From Leptospira barantonii (GTDB lineage Bacteria; Spirochaetota; Leptospiria; Leptospirales; Leptospiraceae), in the NCBI RefSeq assembly GCF_002811925.1, contig NZ_NPDS01000006.1:124001-188000 (forward strand): a DNA stretch of 64,000 nucleotides, given 5' to 3'. The position numbers and the translations under genes are program-made. Positions 46,262 to 64,000 of this stretch are shown piece after piece (position 1 is the first letter of the stretch; every line of letters starts with the position of its first letter). Below the pieces are notes generated by a model, which searched no databases, was not told the DNA's origin, and saw nothing but the letters and a program-made list of their open reading frames with translations.

Positions 46262-47067
46262 TTCTGCTCCTGGTTTTCACCGCTTTTGGGATTTTAGTCG
46301 TCGTCTTTTTCTTCGGCAAAGAATGGATCGATCCGCGATCCGAAAAGAATTTCGTTTCTTCTCTCATCCGAGAATTTCAATCCTCCAAAACTTCTTCAAT
46401 CAACGTAAACCCCAAAAGAACTTCCATCGAATGGCCCAAAGATTGCGACTTTTACGCGCATTCTTCGTATGAGAATTCTCGCGAAGGAAATTTTTCATCT
46501 CCCGAAGAGGTCTGTGCGAACGCGTTGGAATTCGTAAAAGATCAACTTCCGAAAAATTGTGATTATGATTCTACAAGATCGGGAGCGGGCGGGAAGATCG
46601 ATTATCATTTATATGCGGATTTTCTTAAGTACGCGCCGGTTCGTTTTTTCCCTTTGTCGGAAAGGACATTTATAGGAGAATTGTTGTGCACATCGGGCGC
46701 TTACAATCGTTACAACGTATATTTTATCTATGATGAAAGAATCGTTCCCGCAAAAACGAGAATTCTAAGATTTAAGGCGTTTCGTTTCGAGGAATCAAAC
46801 GGAACGGTTTCCAAAAGTAGTTTCGAAAGTGATCGTTTGGTTCGTTTTTACAAACCGGAAACAAAGGATTTCGTTGCCTTCAACAAATACAGAGGGATGG
46901 GAGATTGCGGAGAATTTTTTCGTTATTCTCTTTCCGAATCCGATCAACCGATTCTTGTCGAAATGCGGGCCAAGTTGAATTGCGACGGAACGGAGGTTTA
47001 TTCCGCCGATGAGGTTCCGGTTTCTTGGACGAGATACGAGATTCCATCGGACTTCTTCGGTTTTTGA
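46222..47067 (+). CDS. Membrane-anchored exported protein, DUF1176-like
   Basis: 281 residues. A basic N terminus and one hydrophobic span (about 10-33) precede an exported domain with about six Cys. The C-terminal region has KYRGMGDCGEFFRYSL and then KLNCDG, close to the RGxGDCG and CxG pattern of DUF1176 periplasmic proteins. Function unknown. The start codon is buried in a terminator-like hairpin, so expression may be conditional. Repeat copy B starts 4 bp after the stop. Confidence 0.7.
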   Translation: MKRIGFIKARLFLFLLLVFTAFGILVVVFFFGKEWIDPRSEKNFVSSLIREFQSSKTSSINVNPKRTSIEWPKDCDFYAHSSYENSREGNFSSPEEVCANALEFVKDQLPKNCDYDSTRSGAGGKIDYHLYADFLKYAPVRFFPLSERTFIGELLCTSGAYNRYNVYFIYDERIVPAKTRILRFKAFRFEESNGTVSKSSFESDRLVRFYKPETKDFVAFNKYRGMGDCGEFFRYSLSESDQPILVEMRAKLNCDGTEVYSADEVPVSWTRYEIPSDFFGF

Positions 47068-47071
47068 GGAA

Positions 47072-47233
47072 TTTGTAGGAGTTCCGACGATTTTTTGTAA
47101 AACGATCGCCCCCGCCCGAAATTGGGTGGTGGAGGCGGGCTTTGTGGGAATATTGCGACAACTTTCCTATATCAGAAAATCATACTATTTGCAAGAAGGA
47201 TTCTTGGACAGATCATTGTAGGAACTCCCACGA
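47072..47233. repeat. Intergenic inverted-repeat element, copy B
   Basis: 162 bp. The left end is TTTGTAGGAGTTCCGACG and the right end TTGTAGGAACTCCCACGA, an imperfect inverted pair. Inside are a CCCCGCCC/GGGTGG GC-rich hairpin, a GTGGGAATATT block and CTATATCAGAAAATCAT, the last identical to copy C. No ORF. It lies between convergent genes 46222 and 47281. Confidence 0.85.
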
Positions 47234-47280
47234 ACCCATGAAAAATTACTCGCAAATTTTAAAATCGGATCTTCGACGAC

Positions 47281-48147
<867 letters not shown>

Positions 48148-48183
48148 CTTGCGTTACTCGATCAATAGAAATGCGTCTTCTAT

Positions 48184-50156
<1,973 letters not shown>

Positions 50157-50160
<4 letters not shown>

Positions 50161-50282
50161 TGGTTGCGAGTTTTAAAGAGTTTGAATATACAAAAAATCG
50201 AAAGTCCAGTCACCAAAAGTAGGGAAAGGGTCATGATCGAGGTTCCCTGCCAATTCAAACCTTCCTGAGCTAAGAACATCAT
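50157..50282 (-). CDS. 41-residue single-span protein, candidate NSS transporter small subunit
   Basis: A short gene whose ATG at 50282 overlaps the NSS transporter stop as ATGA and whose TGA overlaps the dinG TTG start. The polar N terminus with one Trp is followed by one hydrophobic span (residues about 16-36) and a short basic tail (KTRNH). Many bacterial NSS transporters are followed by a one-span protein of 30-45 residues (the MetS / methionine-alanine importer small subunit family). Position, size and topology fit; sequence similarity is too short for me to claim. It could also be a chance frame, but both overlaps argue for real translation. Confidence 0.65.
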
Positions 50283-51871
50283 TCCGTTTGTCCTCTCTTT
50301 TCTTTATACTTCAAAGCGTAGTGAACGAGAAGCACGATAAGACTGAAAACGATCAGAATTCCAAAAAAAACGGATCTGGAGATGAGGGCTCCCATCCTTG
50401 CGGCTTCCACCGAAGTTCCTTTTGCGATCGCCTGAGTGACCATGGAGTCCACGCTCATTCTCTCAAAGTGACCCGGAAGATTCTGGATCAAAAATGCGAT
50501 GAATACCACGATCAAAAACGCGGGCGTTATGTATTGAATCACGAACCAAAAGAATTTCGGAAGTTCCAGATGAGAACCCTCGTTTCCGTCTTCGAGACCT
50601 TTTTTCGCGCCGACCTTCCAACCGAATAAGAAAATTTGAATACTCGCGAGTATAAAAATCAAAATCGTTCCGATCCAAAAATCCGCGAGTTCCAACGCTT
50701 GGAAGTTTTGGTTGAAGTAAAGAATCGGAAAACAAAGACTCGCAGTGAATAAAAACAAAATCAAACTTGAGGTTTGCCTTCTCATCCCGAAGGATTCTTC
50801 CAAGAAAATAATCCCGGGTTGTAACATCGTAACCGATGACGTGATCGCCGCGAGAAAAAGAACGAAGAACCAAATCGCTCCGAACAATTCCCCGCCGGGC
50901 ATCATGGAAAAAACCGAAGGAAGCGCGATAAACCCCATTCCGAACATTCCGAAGTCGTTGATGGAAGCGCCTAAGAATAAGAACGCAACCGGGATCGTCA
51001 CCATTCCTCCGATCGCAACTTCTACGAATTCGTTCAAAGAAGCCGCGGAAAGGGAAGAAAGAACCACGTCATTCTCCCGTTTGAGATAACTTGAAAATAC
51101 GAGGGCGATTCCAAATCCTGCGGACAAAGTAAAAAAGATCTGACCCGCGGCCGCGATCCACACTTCCGATTTTAGAAGCGCGGACCAATCGGGGTTCCAC
51201 ATTCTTCCCAAGCCGATCTCGATGTTGTCTAACGTAAGAACTCGAATCAGAATTACCGCCGAAGACGCAAGCATTAAAGGAACCGCGATCTTTGCGAATG
51301 TTTCGATTCCTTTTGAAATTCCTCGATATACGAGTGCGAAGTTTAGAACGAAACAAGTTAAGGTTGCGTAAAAAATCTTACCCGAAATCGCGTCCCCGTT
51401 TTGTCTTGCGCCCGTCAGATCCAAGTAATAATTTCCGGCGGCTTGGATGATTTGACTTTGTGGAACGTTTCCATCCGGGTTCAAACGGATTTGTCCGGTT
51501 AAGAATTCGAAAGAATAGGCGAGGCACCAAGCCTCAATGAAAACGTAATATACGTAAATGAGAATCGGAACTGTGACACCGATTGCTCCGACGATTCTTA
51601 GCGGGAAACCCGATAAAAAACTTTTGAACAAGAAGGGGGCGCTGTGACCGGTTCGACCGCCCATTCTCCCCATGATCCATTCGGTGATACAAACCGGAAT
51701 TCCGACAAGGATGAAGCTGATGATGTAGGGGACCATAAAGGCTCCGCCTCCGTTTGCGACCGCTTGTCCGGGGAATCGGATAAAGTTTCCAAGGCCGATG
51801 GCTCCGCTCGCGACGGTCAGAATCAGTCCGGTTCTGGATTTCCAGCTTTCTTTAGGGGGTTCCTTACTCAT
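50279..51871 (-). CDS. NSS family sodium-dependent transporter
   Basis: 530 residues and about twelve hydrophobic spans. The N terminus [20 protein letters not shown] and FIRFP is the unwound TM1 Na+/substrate site of neurotransmitter:sodium symporters. The first extracellular region, [11 protein letters not shown] and [13 protein letters not shown] also fit. It imports an amino acid or related amine with Na+. The substrate cannot be assigned. It is the first gene of the overlapping transporter, small subunit, dinG group and is divergent from clpB. Confidence 0.93.
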   Translation of the reverse strand: MSKEPPKESWKSRTGLILTVASGAIGLGNFIRFPGQAVANGGGAFMVPYIISFILVGIPVCITEWIMGRMGGRTGHSAPFLFKSFLSGFPLRIVGAIGVTVPILIYVYYVFIEAWCLAYSFEFLTGQIRLNPDGNVPQSQIIQAAGNYYLDLTGARQNGDAISGKIFYATLTCFVLNFALVYRGISKGIETFAKIAVPLMLASSAVILIRVLTLDNIEIGLGRMWNPDWSALLKSEVWIAAAGQIFFTLSAGFGIALVFSSYLKRENDVVLSSLSAASLNEFVEVAIGGMVTIPVAFLFLGASINDFGMFGMGFIALPSVFSMMPGGELFGAIWFFVLFLAAITSSVTMLQPGIIFLEESFGMRRQTSSLILFLFTASLCFPILYFNQNFQALELADFWIGTILIFILASIQIFLFGWKVGAKKGLEDGNEGSHLELPKFFWFVIQYITPAFLIVVFIAFLIQNLPGHFERMSVDSMVTQAIAKGTSVEAARMGALISRSVFFGILIVFSLIVLLVHYALKYKEKRGQTE

Positions 51872-51955
51872 GATGTTGGTTCTTGCAAAACGTACGCCAA
51901 ACCCCCAACTGTCAAAAGAAAAGCGGGTGAAACGGTAAAAAAGGGGACATAAAAT

Positions 51956-52016
51956 GTGGTAGTTCCTACACTTTTCCAGGGTCCGGCAGTTTTCGGAAGG
52001 TTGTATGAGTTCCTAC
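51956..52016. repeat. Two near-palindromic cores, 47 bp apart
   Basis: GTGGTAGTTCCTAC (51956-51969) and GTATGAGTTCCTAC (52003-52016), each followed by A and T-rich sequence and separated by TTTTCGGAAGGTT-type spacer. Same core and spacing as 23107-23215. This is the only copy of the family lying between divergent genes (NSS transporter and clpB). Confidence 0.75.
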
Positions 52017-52055
52017 ATTTTCGTAAACGTACTCGGATCGGCCGTCCGAATCAAA

Positions 52056-52075
52056 ATATTGATAAATGTCAATAT
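52056..52075. promoter_or_regulatory. Perfect inverted repeat upstream of clpB
   Basis: ATATTGA (52056-52062) and TCAATAT (52069-52075) form an exact palindrome with a 6-base spacer, 83 bp before the clpB ATG. On the minus strand it contains TTGACA. It could be an operator for clpB or for the divergent transporter. No CIRCE element is present in this gap. Confidence 0.4.
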
Positions 52076-52158
52076 GGCAGAAAATTTAAGAATTTTAAAC
52101 GACAACTCAGTCTAAATTCTAAATCAAGAAAGGGATCTCCCGACTGGAGAATCAGACA

Positions 52159-54738
<2,580 letters not shown>

Positions 54739-54753
54739 GTTTTCAAAATCCGA

Positions 54754-55920
54754 TTAGGTGGTTCTTTTTTCGCTTATATCCGAAAGAAGAATCACCTTCG
54801 GGTCCTCTTTTTGAAGAATCAAACTTTTAAGATCCTTGGGAGAATAACCCGTAAACCGAATGCAAGATCTGTGAAACGGAGAATAGGAATTGAATCCGCA
54901 TTCCAAACCGATATCGATTAGGTTCTTATTCATATCCAATAAAATCAGTCTTTTGGCTTCTTCGATTCTGTGCTGGTTTATAAAATCCGCAAAACTCAAA
55001 TTCTTATACTGATTGAGATATAAGGAAGCCTGATGAACCGAAATTCCGAGATAAGCGGAAAGATCCGGAAGTCTGAGTTCCTCGTCTAAAAAACGTTTTT
55101 CTTCTAAGAACAATCTAAGTTTCTCTTCGATGCGGATCACCTCGCCCTCTTTCAGAATCACCTTACTCTCTTGAAGTTCGCTCCGTTTTCTCGCGGTTTT
55201 TGCCCGAATCTGAATGACCGTCTCCTTTCTTTTATGAATTCTATGAGCGACCGAAAGTGAAGTGATCGTTTTTTTATCCGTAATGATCGGAAAGTAAATT
55301 TCCAAAAGATGAAAATATACGATCAAAACGCTCGCGGTCATATTCGAAAGAACACGAAATTGAATATCGTTTCTAAAAATTCCTATGAGATCCAACAAAA
55401 GAGCGACGCACATAAATGCGGACATGATACTCAGATTGTAGTAAAGCGACGGAAGTCCTCTTGTTTGTATCGAACTCGTAATTTCAACAAGAATGAACGT
55501 GGTGATCAGAAGGCTGATCGCATTTCCGGCTATGTTTAGGGGAATTTCCTCCTTAAGAACGACGCTAAGAATTGAGATTACCGTAAGAGTAAAAAGGAGA
55601 TTGATTCCTAAATCGTTCTTTTTTACTTCCAATCCGATTGCGCGTCTCATCAAAGATCTTGTAATCGTACAAGCGTAAATGACTAAGGTGAAGAATATCA
55701 AGGATTGATTGTATGTGCTCGAAGAAACCGCTTGTCTCCGATAGAAATCCTCGTCCGAACCGAGATATAAAAAGAAACTGATACAAATGAAATTGATTCC
55801 GTATACGACGTTATAACGGTTCTTTTTATACCGAAATAACCGGAGAATTCCCAGGGAAAAACCTAAATAAATTCCTATAAGTTGTAGATGGTGAATGATG
55901 GGTTCTATTGCGAATGTCAT
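54754..55920 (-). CDS. Membrane-anchored AraC-family regulator
   Basis: 388 residues. The N-terminal half has about six or seven hydrophobic spans (10-235). The C-terminal region (about 275-375) is an AraC double helix-turn-helix with LSAYLGISVHQASLYLNQY and the closing GLECGFNSYSPFHRSCIRFTGYSPKDL. It is the same architecture as the protein at 21037. It is convergent with clpB (15-bp gap) and divergent from the DUF1566 pair across an AT-rich 533-bp gap, so it may control that pair (inference). Confidence 0.9.
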   Translation of the reverse strand: MTFAIEPIIHHLQLIGIYLGFSLGILRLFRYKKNRYNVVYGINFICISFFLYLGSDEDFYRRQAVSSSTYNQSLIFFTLVIYACTITRSLMRRAIGLEVKKNDLGINLLFTLTVISILSVVLKEEIPLNIAGNAISLLITTFILVEITSSIQTRGLPSLYYNLSIMSAFMCVALLLDLIGIFRNDIQFRVLSNMTASVLIVYFHLLEIYFPIITDKKTITSLSVAHRIHKRKETVIQIRAKTARKRSELQESKVILKEGEVIRIEEKLRLFLEEKRFLDEELRLPDLSAYLGISVHQASLYLNQYKNLSFADFINQHRIEEAKRLILLDMNKNLIDIGLECGFNSYSPFHRSCIRFTGYSPKDLKSLILQKEDPKVILLSDISEKRTT

Positions 55921-56453
55921 GTTTTTTCCTGATGTACCTTGTTTTTTAAACTTTGAATTTTAAATATTCAAAATATTGCATATTCCTTTTTGTTGTTCCG
56001 AAATTCGTTCTTCCTTTTCTAAGAAAAGCTGGTTAAAAACTAATTTACGAAAATTATTTTTCATATGAGTTCCGTTCTTTGGCCTGGGCTTGATTTGACA
56101 ACAAACTTTGTATAAAACGATAACAGCTCTCTATAAAATATTTATACAATTATAATTTGTTTGGTGTCCAAAGTTAGCGATTCTTTGGTTGTGCATGAAC
56201 GATAAATATTTTAAAGCGACATGCTTTTAATTTTGAAGGAGAATGGATTGATCGCTCTATTCAATTTTCATTGTATACGGAATATGAATTTTATTATGAC
56301 TTAGTTTTGCTTTGTCCGTTTAAAAATTTATAATTTTGCCAAACTTTGAAAATGTGCATTTGCGCACTTTTTGAATTCTTGATGAGCTTTTTATAGATCA
56401 GGAAGACGCAACTTAGAATTTGATATATCATCTGATCGAAACGGAGACGAACG
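55921..56453. other. AT-rich intergenic region between AraC gene and DUF1566 genes
   Basis: 533 bp, clearly more AT-rich than its surroundings. TTGACA at 56095-56100 with GATAAC 18 bp later is a possible plus-strand promoter, though it would leave a leader of about 330 bases. A small imperfect GTGC/GCAC hairpin followed by five T lies near 56353-56370. A 67-codon minus-strand frame that crosses the next start is not credible. No RNA gene recognised. The AT bias could mark regulatory or acquired DNA. Confidence 0.4.
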
Positions 56454-58559
56454 ATGAATCTAAACGCGAAGCATTCTGCAATTAATTTAGTATCCAAATC
56501 TTTCTTGATCGTTGGTTTCTCGTTTCTGTTTAGCGTTTCCTGCTTAAACGACAGCTTTGGAGACGGGGTAAAGATGAGGTTTTTATTCTTCCCCAGCTCG
56601 ATCCAAAGTCCGTCCGATATTTTCGGTTTGGGAAATGCAACTCCGGCCCAGAGTGCGCTTTCCGTTGCCGGGGGAAAAAGCCTTTACAGCGGCAGTTTTT
56701 ACGCGTCCAAGGTCGCGTCGGGAGACTTCGGGTTTAACGTAATTCTATCTTTTTCAAACATCCCTTCGGGAACTTCTCTGCGCATTTGTCTGAACGATCC
56801 CGGTTGTGGGGTTCAGGTATTGTTGTATGATTCGATTCTTTCCACGGGAATCGCGAATTTGAATCTAAACGTTACAATTCCGAATACATATCCGGTCAGT
56901 GTAGGCGGGAATACTCTCAATTTTGCTTTGTATAAGGACGGACAGGTTGTGAGCCAAAGGTCGGCTTCTTTGATTTACGATTCGACCGCGCCCACTCTTA
57001 GCTTTTCGATTTCCTCGGGGAGTTTTACGATTCAACAAGATCTTTCTATGACTTGTCTCGATGCCGTTTCGGGATGTATGGATCTGATTTATACGATCGA
57101 CGGTCAGACGCCTGGTCTTTCTTTGTTAAGCGACTTCGATCCGTTGAACATCGTTACAGGATATATCTTTCCGTCGACTTTGAACGTTGGAAGCGGAACT
57201 ACGACCGTTCAAGTGATCGCATCGGATCGTGCGGGGAATATTTCCGCTCCGATTTCCGCGACCTATACGATTACCATACCTCCGAGTTCCGCGCCTACGG
57301 TTTCCTTGAATTCGATTACGAATGGAACCACAAACGGCTCGGGATCGGCGACCTCGGTGAACTGGACGTCGGATACGGCCGGGAATTACTTCGTGGTTCC
57401 GAACACTACGAGTTGTTCGAGCATCACTCCCGGAGTTACGATCGTGTCGGGGACTCTTGGCGTCGCAGGAACGCAGGATCTTACGATTCCTACGGGAAGT
57501 TTTTCGGAAGGCGCGAATTCTTTGAAACTTTGTCTTTTAGATTCTTCCAGTCAGTCCGGCTCCTTCGGATTTAACGTTACGATCGACACGGGAATTCCTA
57601 CTTTAGTTTCGACTTCTCCTGCGAGCGCCGCAGTGGACATAGACGTTTTCAACAGAGAATTGATTCTTACCTTTAACGAAAACATGCAACCGAATACGAG
57701 TTTGAGTCCTCATGTTTGGATCACATACGGTTCGGGCGGAACCTTGACTACTCTAGAGATCACGTTACCCGCAAGCGCGACTGCGAATTGGGCATCGTCT
57801 ACCGTTCTTAAATACGATCTGGATATGATTCTTCCCGAATACACTTCGATCCAAGTCAAGTTTCCCGTTTCAGGTTTAAAGGACATAGCGGGGAATTCGA
57901 TTACTGGAGACGGTTCCGGAAATTTGAATCTTTCTTATACTACGGGCGGCGCGGTCTCTTTGAAGACGATCATCGATACGAATCAACCCGGTTGTTTTGA
58001 CTCCGTAGGCTCGGCAATTTCATGCACGGGAACGGGACAGGACGGGGCATATACTGCGACTCCGACGGCACAGGTGATCGGAACTCCGACGACCTTGGGA
58101 GGTTATACAAACGACGCGGTCACCGTCGATTCTACGAGCGGTCTTACTTGGAAAACATGCACACAAGGAATGACCTGGGCAAGCGGGAACTGTTCCGGAA
58201 CTCCTACGGAGCTGATCTGGCCGGATGCCTTATCCAGTTGTGCAAGTTTGAACGAAAAAAATTCAGGGTCAGGATACGCTGGACTTAAGAATTGGAGACT
58301 CGCGAGTATGGAAGACATTCATACTTTGATTACGTTTCCTTCCGCAACCTCCGGTTATTTGATCGTTGCTTCGGCGAGTTTTCCCGGATTTCCGAGTAGC
58401 GCGCTCAACCAAAGATTTTGGAGTTCTACCACGTATCGTCCGAGCAATCTAAACGCATTCGTGATTCGGAATTTCGGAGCCAGAGCATTTACACATTCCA
58501 AAAACAGCGCCAACGACGGTTTTCCATATCTGACTCTTTGTGTGACCGGAAATCCTTAA
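56454..58559 (+). CDS. DUF1566 lipoprotein with Ig-like repeats
   Basis: 701 residues. A signal peptide ends at FSVSC, a permissive leptospiral lipobox. Residues about 180-270 (chitobiase/Ig-like, TIDGQTPG and IASDRAGNISAP) and 380-480 (LTFNENMQPNTS, a bacterial Ig-like fold) precede a C-terminal DUF1566 domain with SGLTWKTCTQGMTW, LKNWRLASMEDI and RFWSSTTY. DUF1566 domains occur in secreted proteins of unknown role. GGAGACG precedes the ATG. The next gene encodes a second, stand-alone DUF1566 domain. Confidence 0.85.
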   Translation: MNLNAKHSAINLVSKSFLIVGFSFLFSVSCLNDSFGDGVKMRFLFFPSSIQSPSDIFGLGNATPAQSALSVAGGKSLYSGSFYASKVASGDFGFNVILSFSNIPSGTSLRICLNDPGCGVQVLLYDSILSTGIANLNLNVTIPNTYPVSVGGNTLNFALYKDGQVVSQRSASLIYDSTAPTLSFSISSGSFTIQQDLSMTCLDAVSGCMDLIYTIDGQTPGLSLLSDFDPLNIVTGYIFPSTLNVGSGTTTVQVIASDRAGNISAPISATYTITIPPSSAPTVSLNSITNGTTNGSGSATSVNWTSDTAGNYFVVPNTTSCSSITPGVTIVSGTLGVAGTQDLTIPTGSFSEGANSLKLCLLDSSSQSGSFGFNVTIDTGIPTLVSTSPASAAVDIDVFNRELILTFNENMQPNTSLSPHVWITYGSGGTLTTLEITLPASATANWASSTVLKYDLDMILPEYTSIQVKFPVSGLKDIAGNSITGDGSGNLNLSYTTGGAVSLKTIIDTNQPGCFDSVGSAISCTGTGQDGAYTATPTAQVIGTPTTLGGYTNDAVTVDSTSGLTWKTCTQGMTWASGNCSGTPTELIWPDALSSCASLNEKNSGSGYAGLKNWRLASMEDIHTLITFPSATSGYLIVASASFPGFPSSALNQRFWSSTTYRPSNLNAFVIRNFGARAFTHSKNSANDGFPYLTLCVTGNP

Positions 58560-58582
58560 GACCATCGTATCAGGAGACAAAC

Positions 58583-59071
58583 ATGAAATCTAAAATTCTA
58601 TTCATCTTCATTCTTAGTTTATTATCGCATTCTTCTTATGCTTATACGGGACCTTTTACGGATTCGGGAAACGGAACCATTCTCGATCAAAAGAGCGGAC
58701 TTATCTGGCAAAAATGCGCGAACGGGCAGGGGAGCGCGGGCGATTCTTACACGGATTGTACGGTGGGAACCGCGGCAAATATGGATTGGACGAGTGCATT
58801 AGCATATTGTAATTCTCTAAACTTGGCGGGAATGGGCGGTTGGAGACTTCCTTCGATGAAGGAGTTGATTTCTTTGATCGATTACAATCGAGCCGCTTCT
58901 CCCTTTATCAATTCCACTTTTTTTCCGAATGCCGGAGCGAACTATTGGGCTTCCACAACCCATCCTTCCAGTACGTATAAGAATCAGGCTTATTACGTGC
59001 AATTTACCGGAGCAACCTATGATACGGGAGATAAGGCGACCTTATTGGTTCGTGTGAGATGCGTGAAATAG
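58583..59071 (+). CDS. Secreted DUF1566 protein
   Basis: 162 residues from the ATG at 58583, chosen over the longer open frame because CAGGAG precedes it and a signal peptide (about 1-21, ending SYA) follows. The mature protein is one DUF1566 domain: GTILDQKSGLIWQKCANGQ, then ALAYCNSLNLAGMGGWRLPS, MKELISLID and YWASTTHP. It is a shorter relative of the C-terminal domain of the gene 23 bp upstream, so the pair probably arose by duplication and is co-transcribed. Function unknown. Confidence 0.85.
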   Translation: MKSKILFIFILSLLSHSSYAYTGPFTDSGNGTILDQKSGLIWQKCANGQGSAGDSYTDCTVGTAANMDWTSALAYCNSLNLAGMGGWRLPSMKELISLIDYNRAASPFINSTFFPNAGANYWASTTHPSSTYKNQAYYVQFTGATYDTGDKATLLVRVRCVK

Positions 59072-59143
59072 GAAAGTTCGGAAAGAAAGATACAAATCAA
59101 AACGATTCGTTTTAGAATCGAGTGTGGAGTTGTACACAAAAAA

Positions 59144-59170
59144 GGGAAGCCCATGCTTCCCTTTCTTTTT
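59144..59170. terminator. Bidirectional intrinsic terminator
   Basis: GGGAAGC (59144-59150) pairs exactly with GCTTCCC (59155-59161) around a 4-base loop. A run of A precedes it and TTTCTTTTT follows. It serves the DUF1566 pair on the plus strand and the HTH gene on the minus strand. Confidence 0.9.
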
Positions 59171-59187
59171 AGGAGTTTAACCCTTTT

Positions 59188-61431
<2,244 letters not shown>

Positions 61432-61449
61432 GAAATTGTGTCTTGAATC

Positions 61450-62485
<1,036 letters not shown>

Positions 62486-62490
62486 GCATC

Positions 62491-62844
<354 letters not shown>

Positions 62845-62851
62845 GATACAA

Positions 62852-63598
62852 GTGACAAATTCGGTTCGATTCAATTACGCTCGCAAACTATGGCATCTTC
62901 TCGGATTGATTGTTCCTGTCTGTTATTATCTGGACGTCTTTCAAGGCGCATTCGGACTTTTGAATGCAACCCGCGCCGTGGTTTCGATTTCGCTGGTTCT
63001 TTGTTTGGGGATCATTCTTCTTTTGGAATATCTTCGTTTTAGATTTCCGGGTTTTCAAAAATTCTTTTTGTCGATCGCCGGATTTCTGATGAAGGAAGAG
63101 GAAAAATCAAGACTCAACGGAACTCTTCCCTATTTTCTTTCCTGCACGTTCGTGGTCTTTTTATTTCCGCCCGAGATTTCCATTCTTTCCATGTTGTTTT
63201 TGGTGATCGGCGATCCTACCGCGGCTTGGGTCGGTACGTTTTACGGAAGACGTAGGTTTTCCAACGGGAAATCCGTGGAAGGAATCGTGGCCTTTATCGT
63301 AGCTTGTGCGATCGTAGGTTTCGTTTTTATGTTTTTGTCCGATACATACGGAAAACAGAACTTTCTGAAAGCGGAAGGTTTCGTATTTTATAATAATCTA
63401 ATTTTCTTGGTTCCTGCGATTTTGATTTCCGCCGTAACGGAACTTTATTGTGGAACGTATTGGAACGGTTTGATCGACGATAATCTTTTGATTCCTACGG
63501 TTTCTGCGGTTGTTCTCGGTTTGACCGCGTGGCTCGTTTTGGGTGTGGAACCTTCTACGATTTTCTTAAATCCGGCTGAGTTGTTTTTGACGATTTGA
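62852..63598 (+). CDS. Dolichol/phytol/diacylglycerol kinase-like membrane protein
   Basis: 248 residues with about seven hydrophobic spans. The GTG start follows GGTAGGA. The N terminus has RKLWHLLGLIVPV and the core has GDPTAAWVGTFYGRRRFSNGKSVEG, the motif of the SEC59/VTE5/DGK1 family of CTP-dependent lipid kinases. Substrate unknown; in bacteria a polyprenol or diacylglycerol is plausible. The stop codon overlaps the end of repeat copy C. Confidence 0.85.
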   Translation: MTNSVRFNYARKLWHLLGLIVPVCYYLDVFQGAFGLLNATRAVVSISLVLCLGIILLLEYLRFRFPGFQKFFLSIAGFLMKEEEKSRLNGTLPYFLSCTFVVFLFPPEISILSMLFLVIGDPTAAWVGTFYGRRRFSNGKSVEGIVAFIVACAIVGFVFMFLSDTYGKQNFLKAEGFVFYNNLIFLVPAILISAVTELYCGTYWNGLIDDNLLIPTVSAVVLGLTAWLVLGVEPSTIFLNPAELFLTI

Positions 63599-63767
63599 GA
63601 TTTGTAGGAGTTCCGACGGCTTTTTCGTGAAAGTTGTCGGCCCCACCCTAGTTTGGGTGGGGGGTGAGGTGGTGGGAAGAATTTCGTGCAGATCTTCTAT
63701 ATCAGAAAATCATAATTCTTTCAAGGAGAATTTACGCGTTCGTTTTGTCGGAACTCCGACAAATCTC
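63597..63767. repeat. Intergenic inverted-repeat element, copy C
   Basis: 171 bp. The ends GAGATTTGTAGGAGTTCCGAC and its inverted copy at 63747-63767 match at 20 of 21 positions. Inside are a CCCCACCC/GGGTGGGG hairpin, GGTGGTGGGAA and CTATATCAGAAAATCATA (shared with copy B). The element fills the gap between the convergent genes 62852 and 63772, and its left end includes part of the former's stop codon. Confidence 0.88.
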
Positions 63768-63771
63768 CTGA

Positions 63772-64000
63772 CTACTTCTCGGGCGGAAGAACCGTAAAAC
63801 TCAAATTGATTTTTGTTTTTTCTCCACCTTCAAAAAGTGAAGAATTGAATTTGAATTCCACTTCCGCAGGAAAGATCGTATTCGTATAAGGAAACGAACC
63901 GAGGCGATTCTCTTTTTTCAGTTTATCTTTGATCATCGAACCGAGATACTGAAACGAACCGACCCAGTCTTCTCCCATTTCAAAACCTTCCATTCTTTCG
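63772..64000 (-). CDS. Unknown protein, 5' end near or beyond the window edge
   Basis: The frame runs open to base 64000, so the ATG at 63993 may or may not be the true start. The 73 visible residues have a charged helical start ([15 protein letters not shown]) and a beta-rich end with alternating pattern ([14 protein letters not shown] and [12 protein letters not shown]), like the last strands of an exported beta domain. No family recognised. Confidence 0.5.
   Translation of the reverse strand, partial: ERMEGFEMGEDWVGSFQYLGSMIKDKLKKENRLGSFPYTNTIFPAEVEFKFNSSLFEGGEKTKINLSFTVLPPEK

Noticed and set aside
56294..56497. 67-codon minus-strand frame crossing the start of gene 56454
   Set aside because: Very AT-rich, no ribosome site, overlaps the promoter and start of a well-supported gene.
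57053..57574. 173-codon frame inside the first DUF1566 gene
   Set aside because: Arg/Tyr-rich shadow in another frame, with no start signal.
63601..63764. tRNA or structured RNA gene in the GC-rich hairpin element
   Set aside because: No cloverleaf or anticodon arm can be drawn; the same structure recurs at other loci as a repeat.

Overview
The window reads as chromosomal DNA of a Leptospira species, probably from the pathogenic (P1) clade but with a higher GC content than L. interrogans. The evidence is the gene content: a LipL31-like lipoprotein, UppP and LptD in a row, permissive spirochaetal lipoboxes, many HisKA_2-type kinases, membrane-anchored AraC regulators and FecR/cyclase modules. 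There is also frequent TTG/GTG start use and tight 4-bp stop/start overlaps. I see no tRNA, rRNA, CRISPR array, transposase or prophage. Most of the window is dense housekeeping and signalling sequence.

Layout. 1-2868: the end of a sensor kinase and an ABC-F ATPase. 2884-11411 (minus): a large secreted lipoprotein, then an overlapping three-gene operon of adenylate cyclase, FecR/FN3-like protein and small envelope protein. 11603-18898: cyclophilin, a kinase plus a response-regulator/kinase pair, a three-gene copper-handling cluster on the minus strand, a REC-GGDEF diguanylate cyclase and a glycerate kinase. 19043-23994: an alpha/beta hydrolase, a fatty acid hydroxylase-like protein, a membrane AraC regulator, a small conserved protein and exonuclease III. 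24094-38403 (plus): hisD, panC, mfd, lipL31-like, uppP, lptD, a sugar-phosphate transferase, gatC, gatA, hisF. 38600-43864 (minus): a lipase-like lipoprotein, and an overlapping folD / esterase-like / cysS / trmH run. 43946-48147: asnS and three envelope or unknown genes. 48184-51871 (minus): an NSS transporter, a 41-residue single-span protein, and dinG, all overlapping. 52159 to the end: clpB, a second membrane AraC regulator, two DUF1566 proteins, a duplicated-HTH protein, a SurA-like lipoprotein, two unknown genes, a STAS protein and a dolichol-kinase-like protein.

The least explained structure is a family of intergenic elements sharing a 14-bp core, GTnGGAGTTCCnAC. Three copies of about 162-171 bp have terminal inverted repeats (38444, 47072, 63597). 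Two short arrays carry the same core at 47-48 bp spacing (23107, 51956). Four of these five loci sit between convergent genes. Other points are a long hairpin that buries the start codon of the gene at 46222, an apparent ATA-started trmH overlapping cysS, an acetyl-xylan-esterase-like protein with Asn at the catalytic His position, and the unlisted 41-residue gene beside the NSS transporter. All assignments come from reading the sequence; no database search was run.
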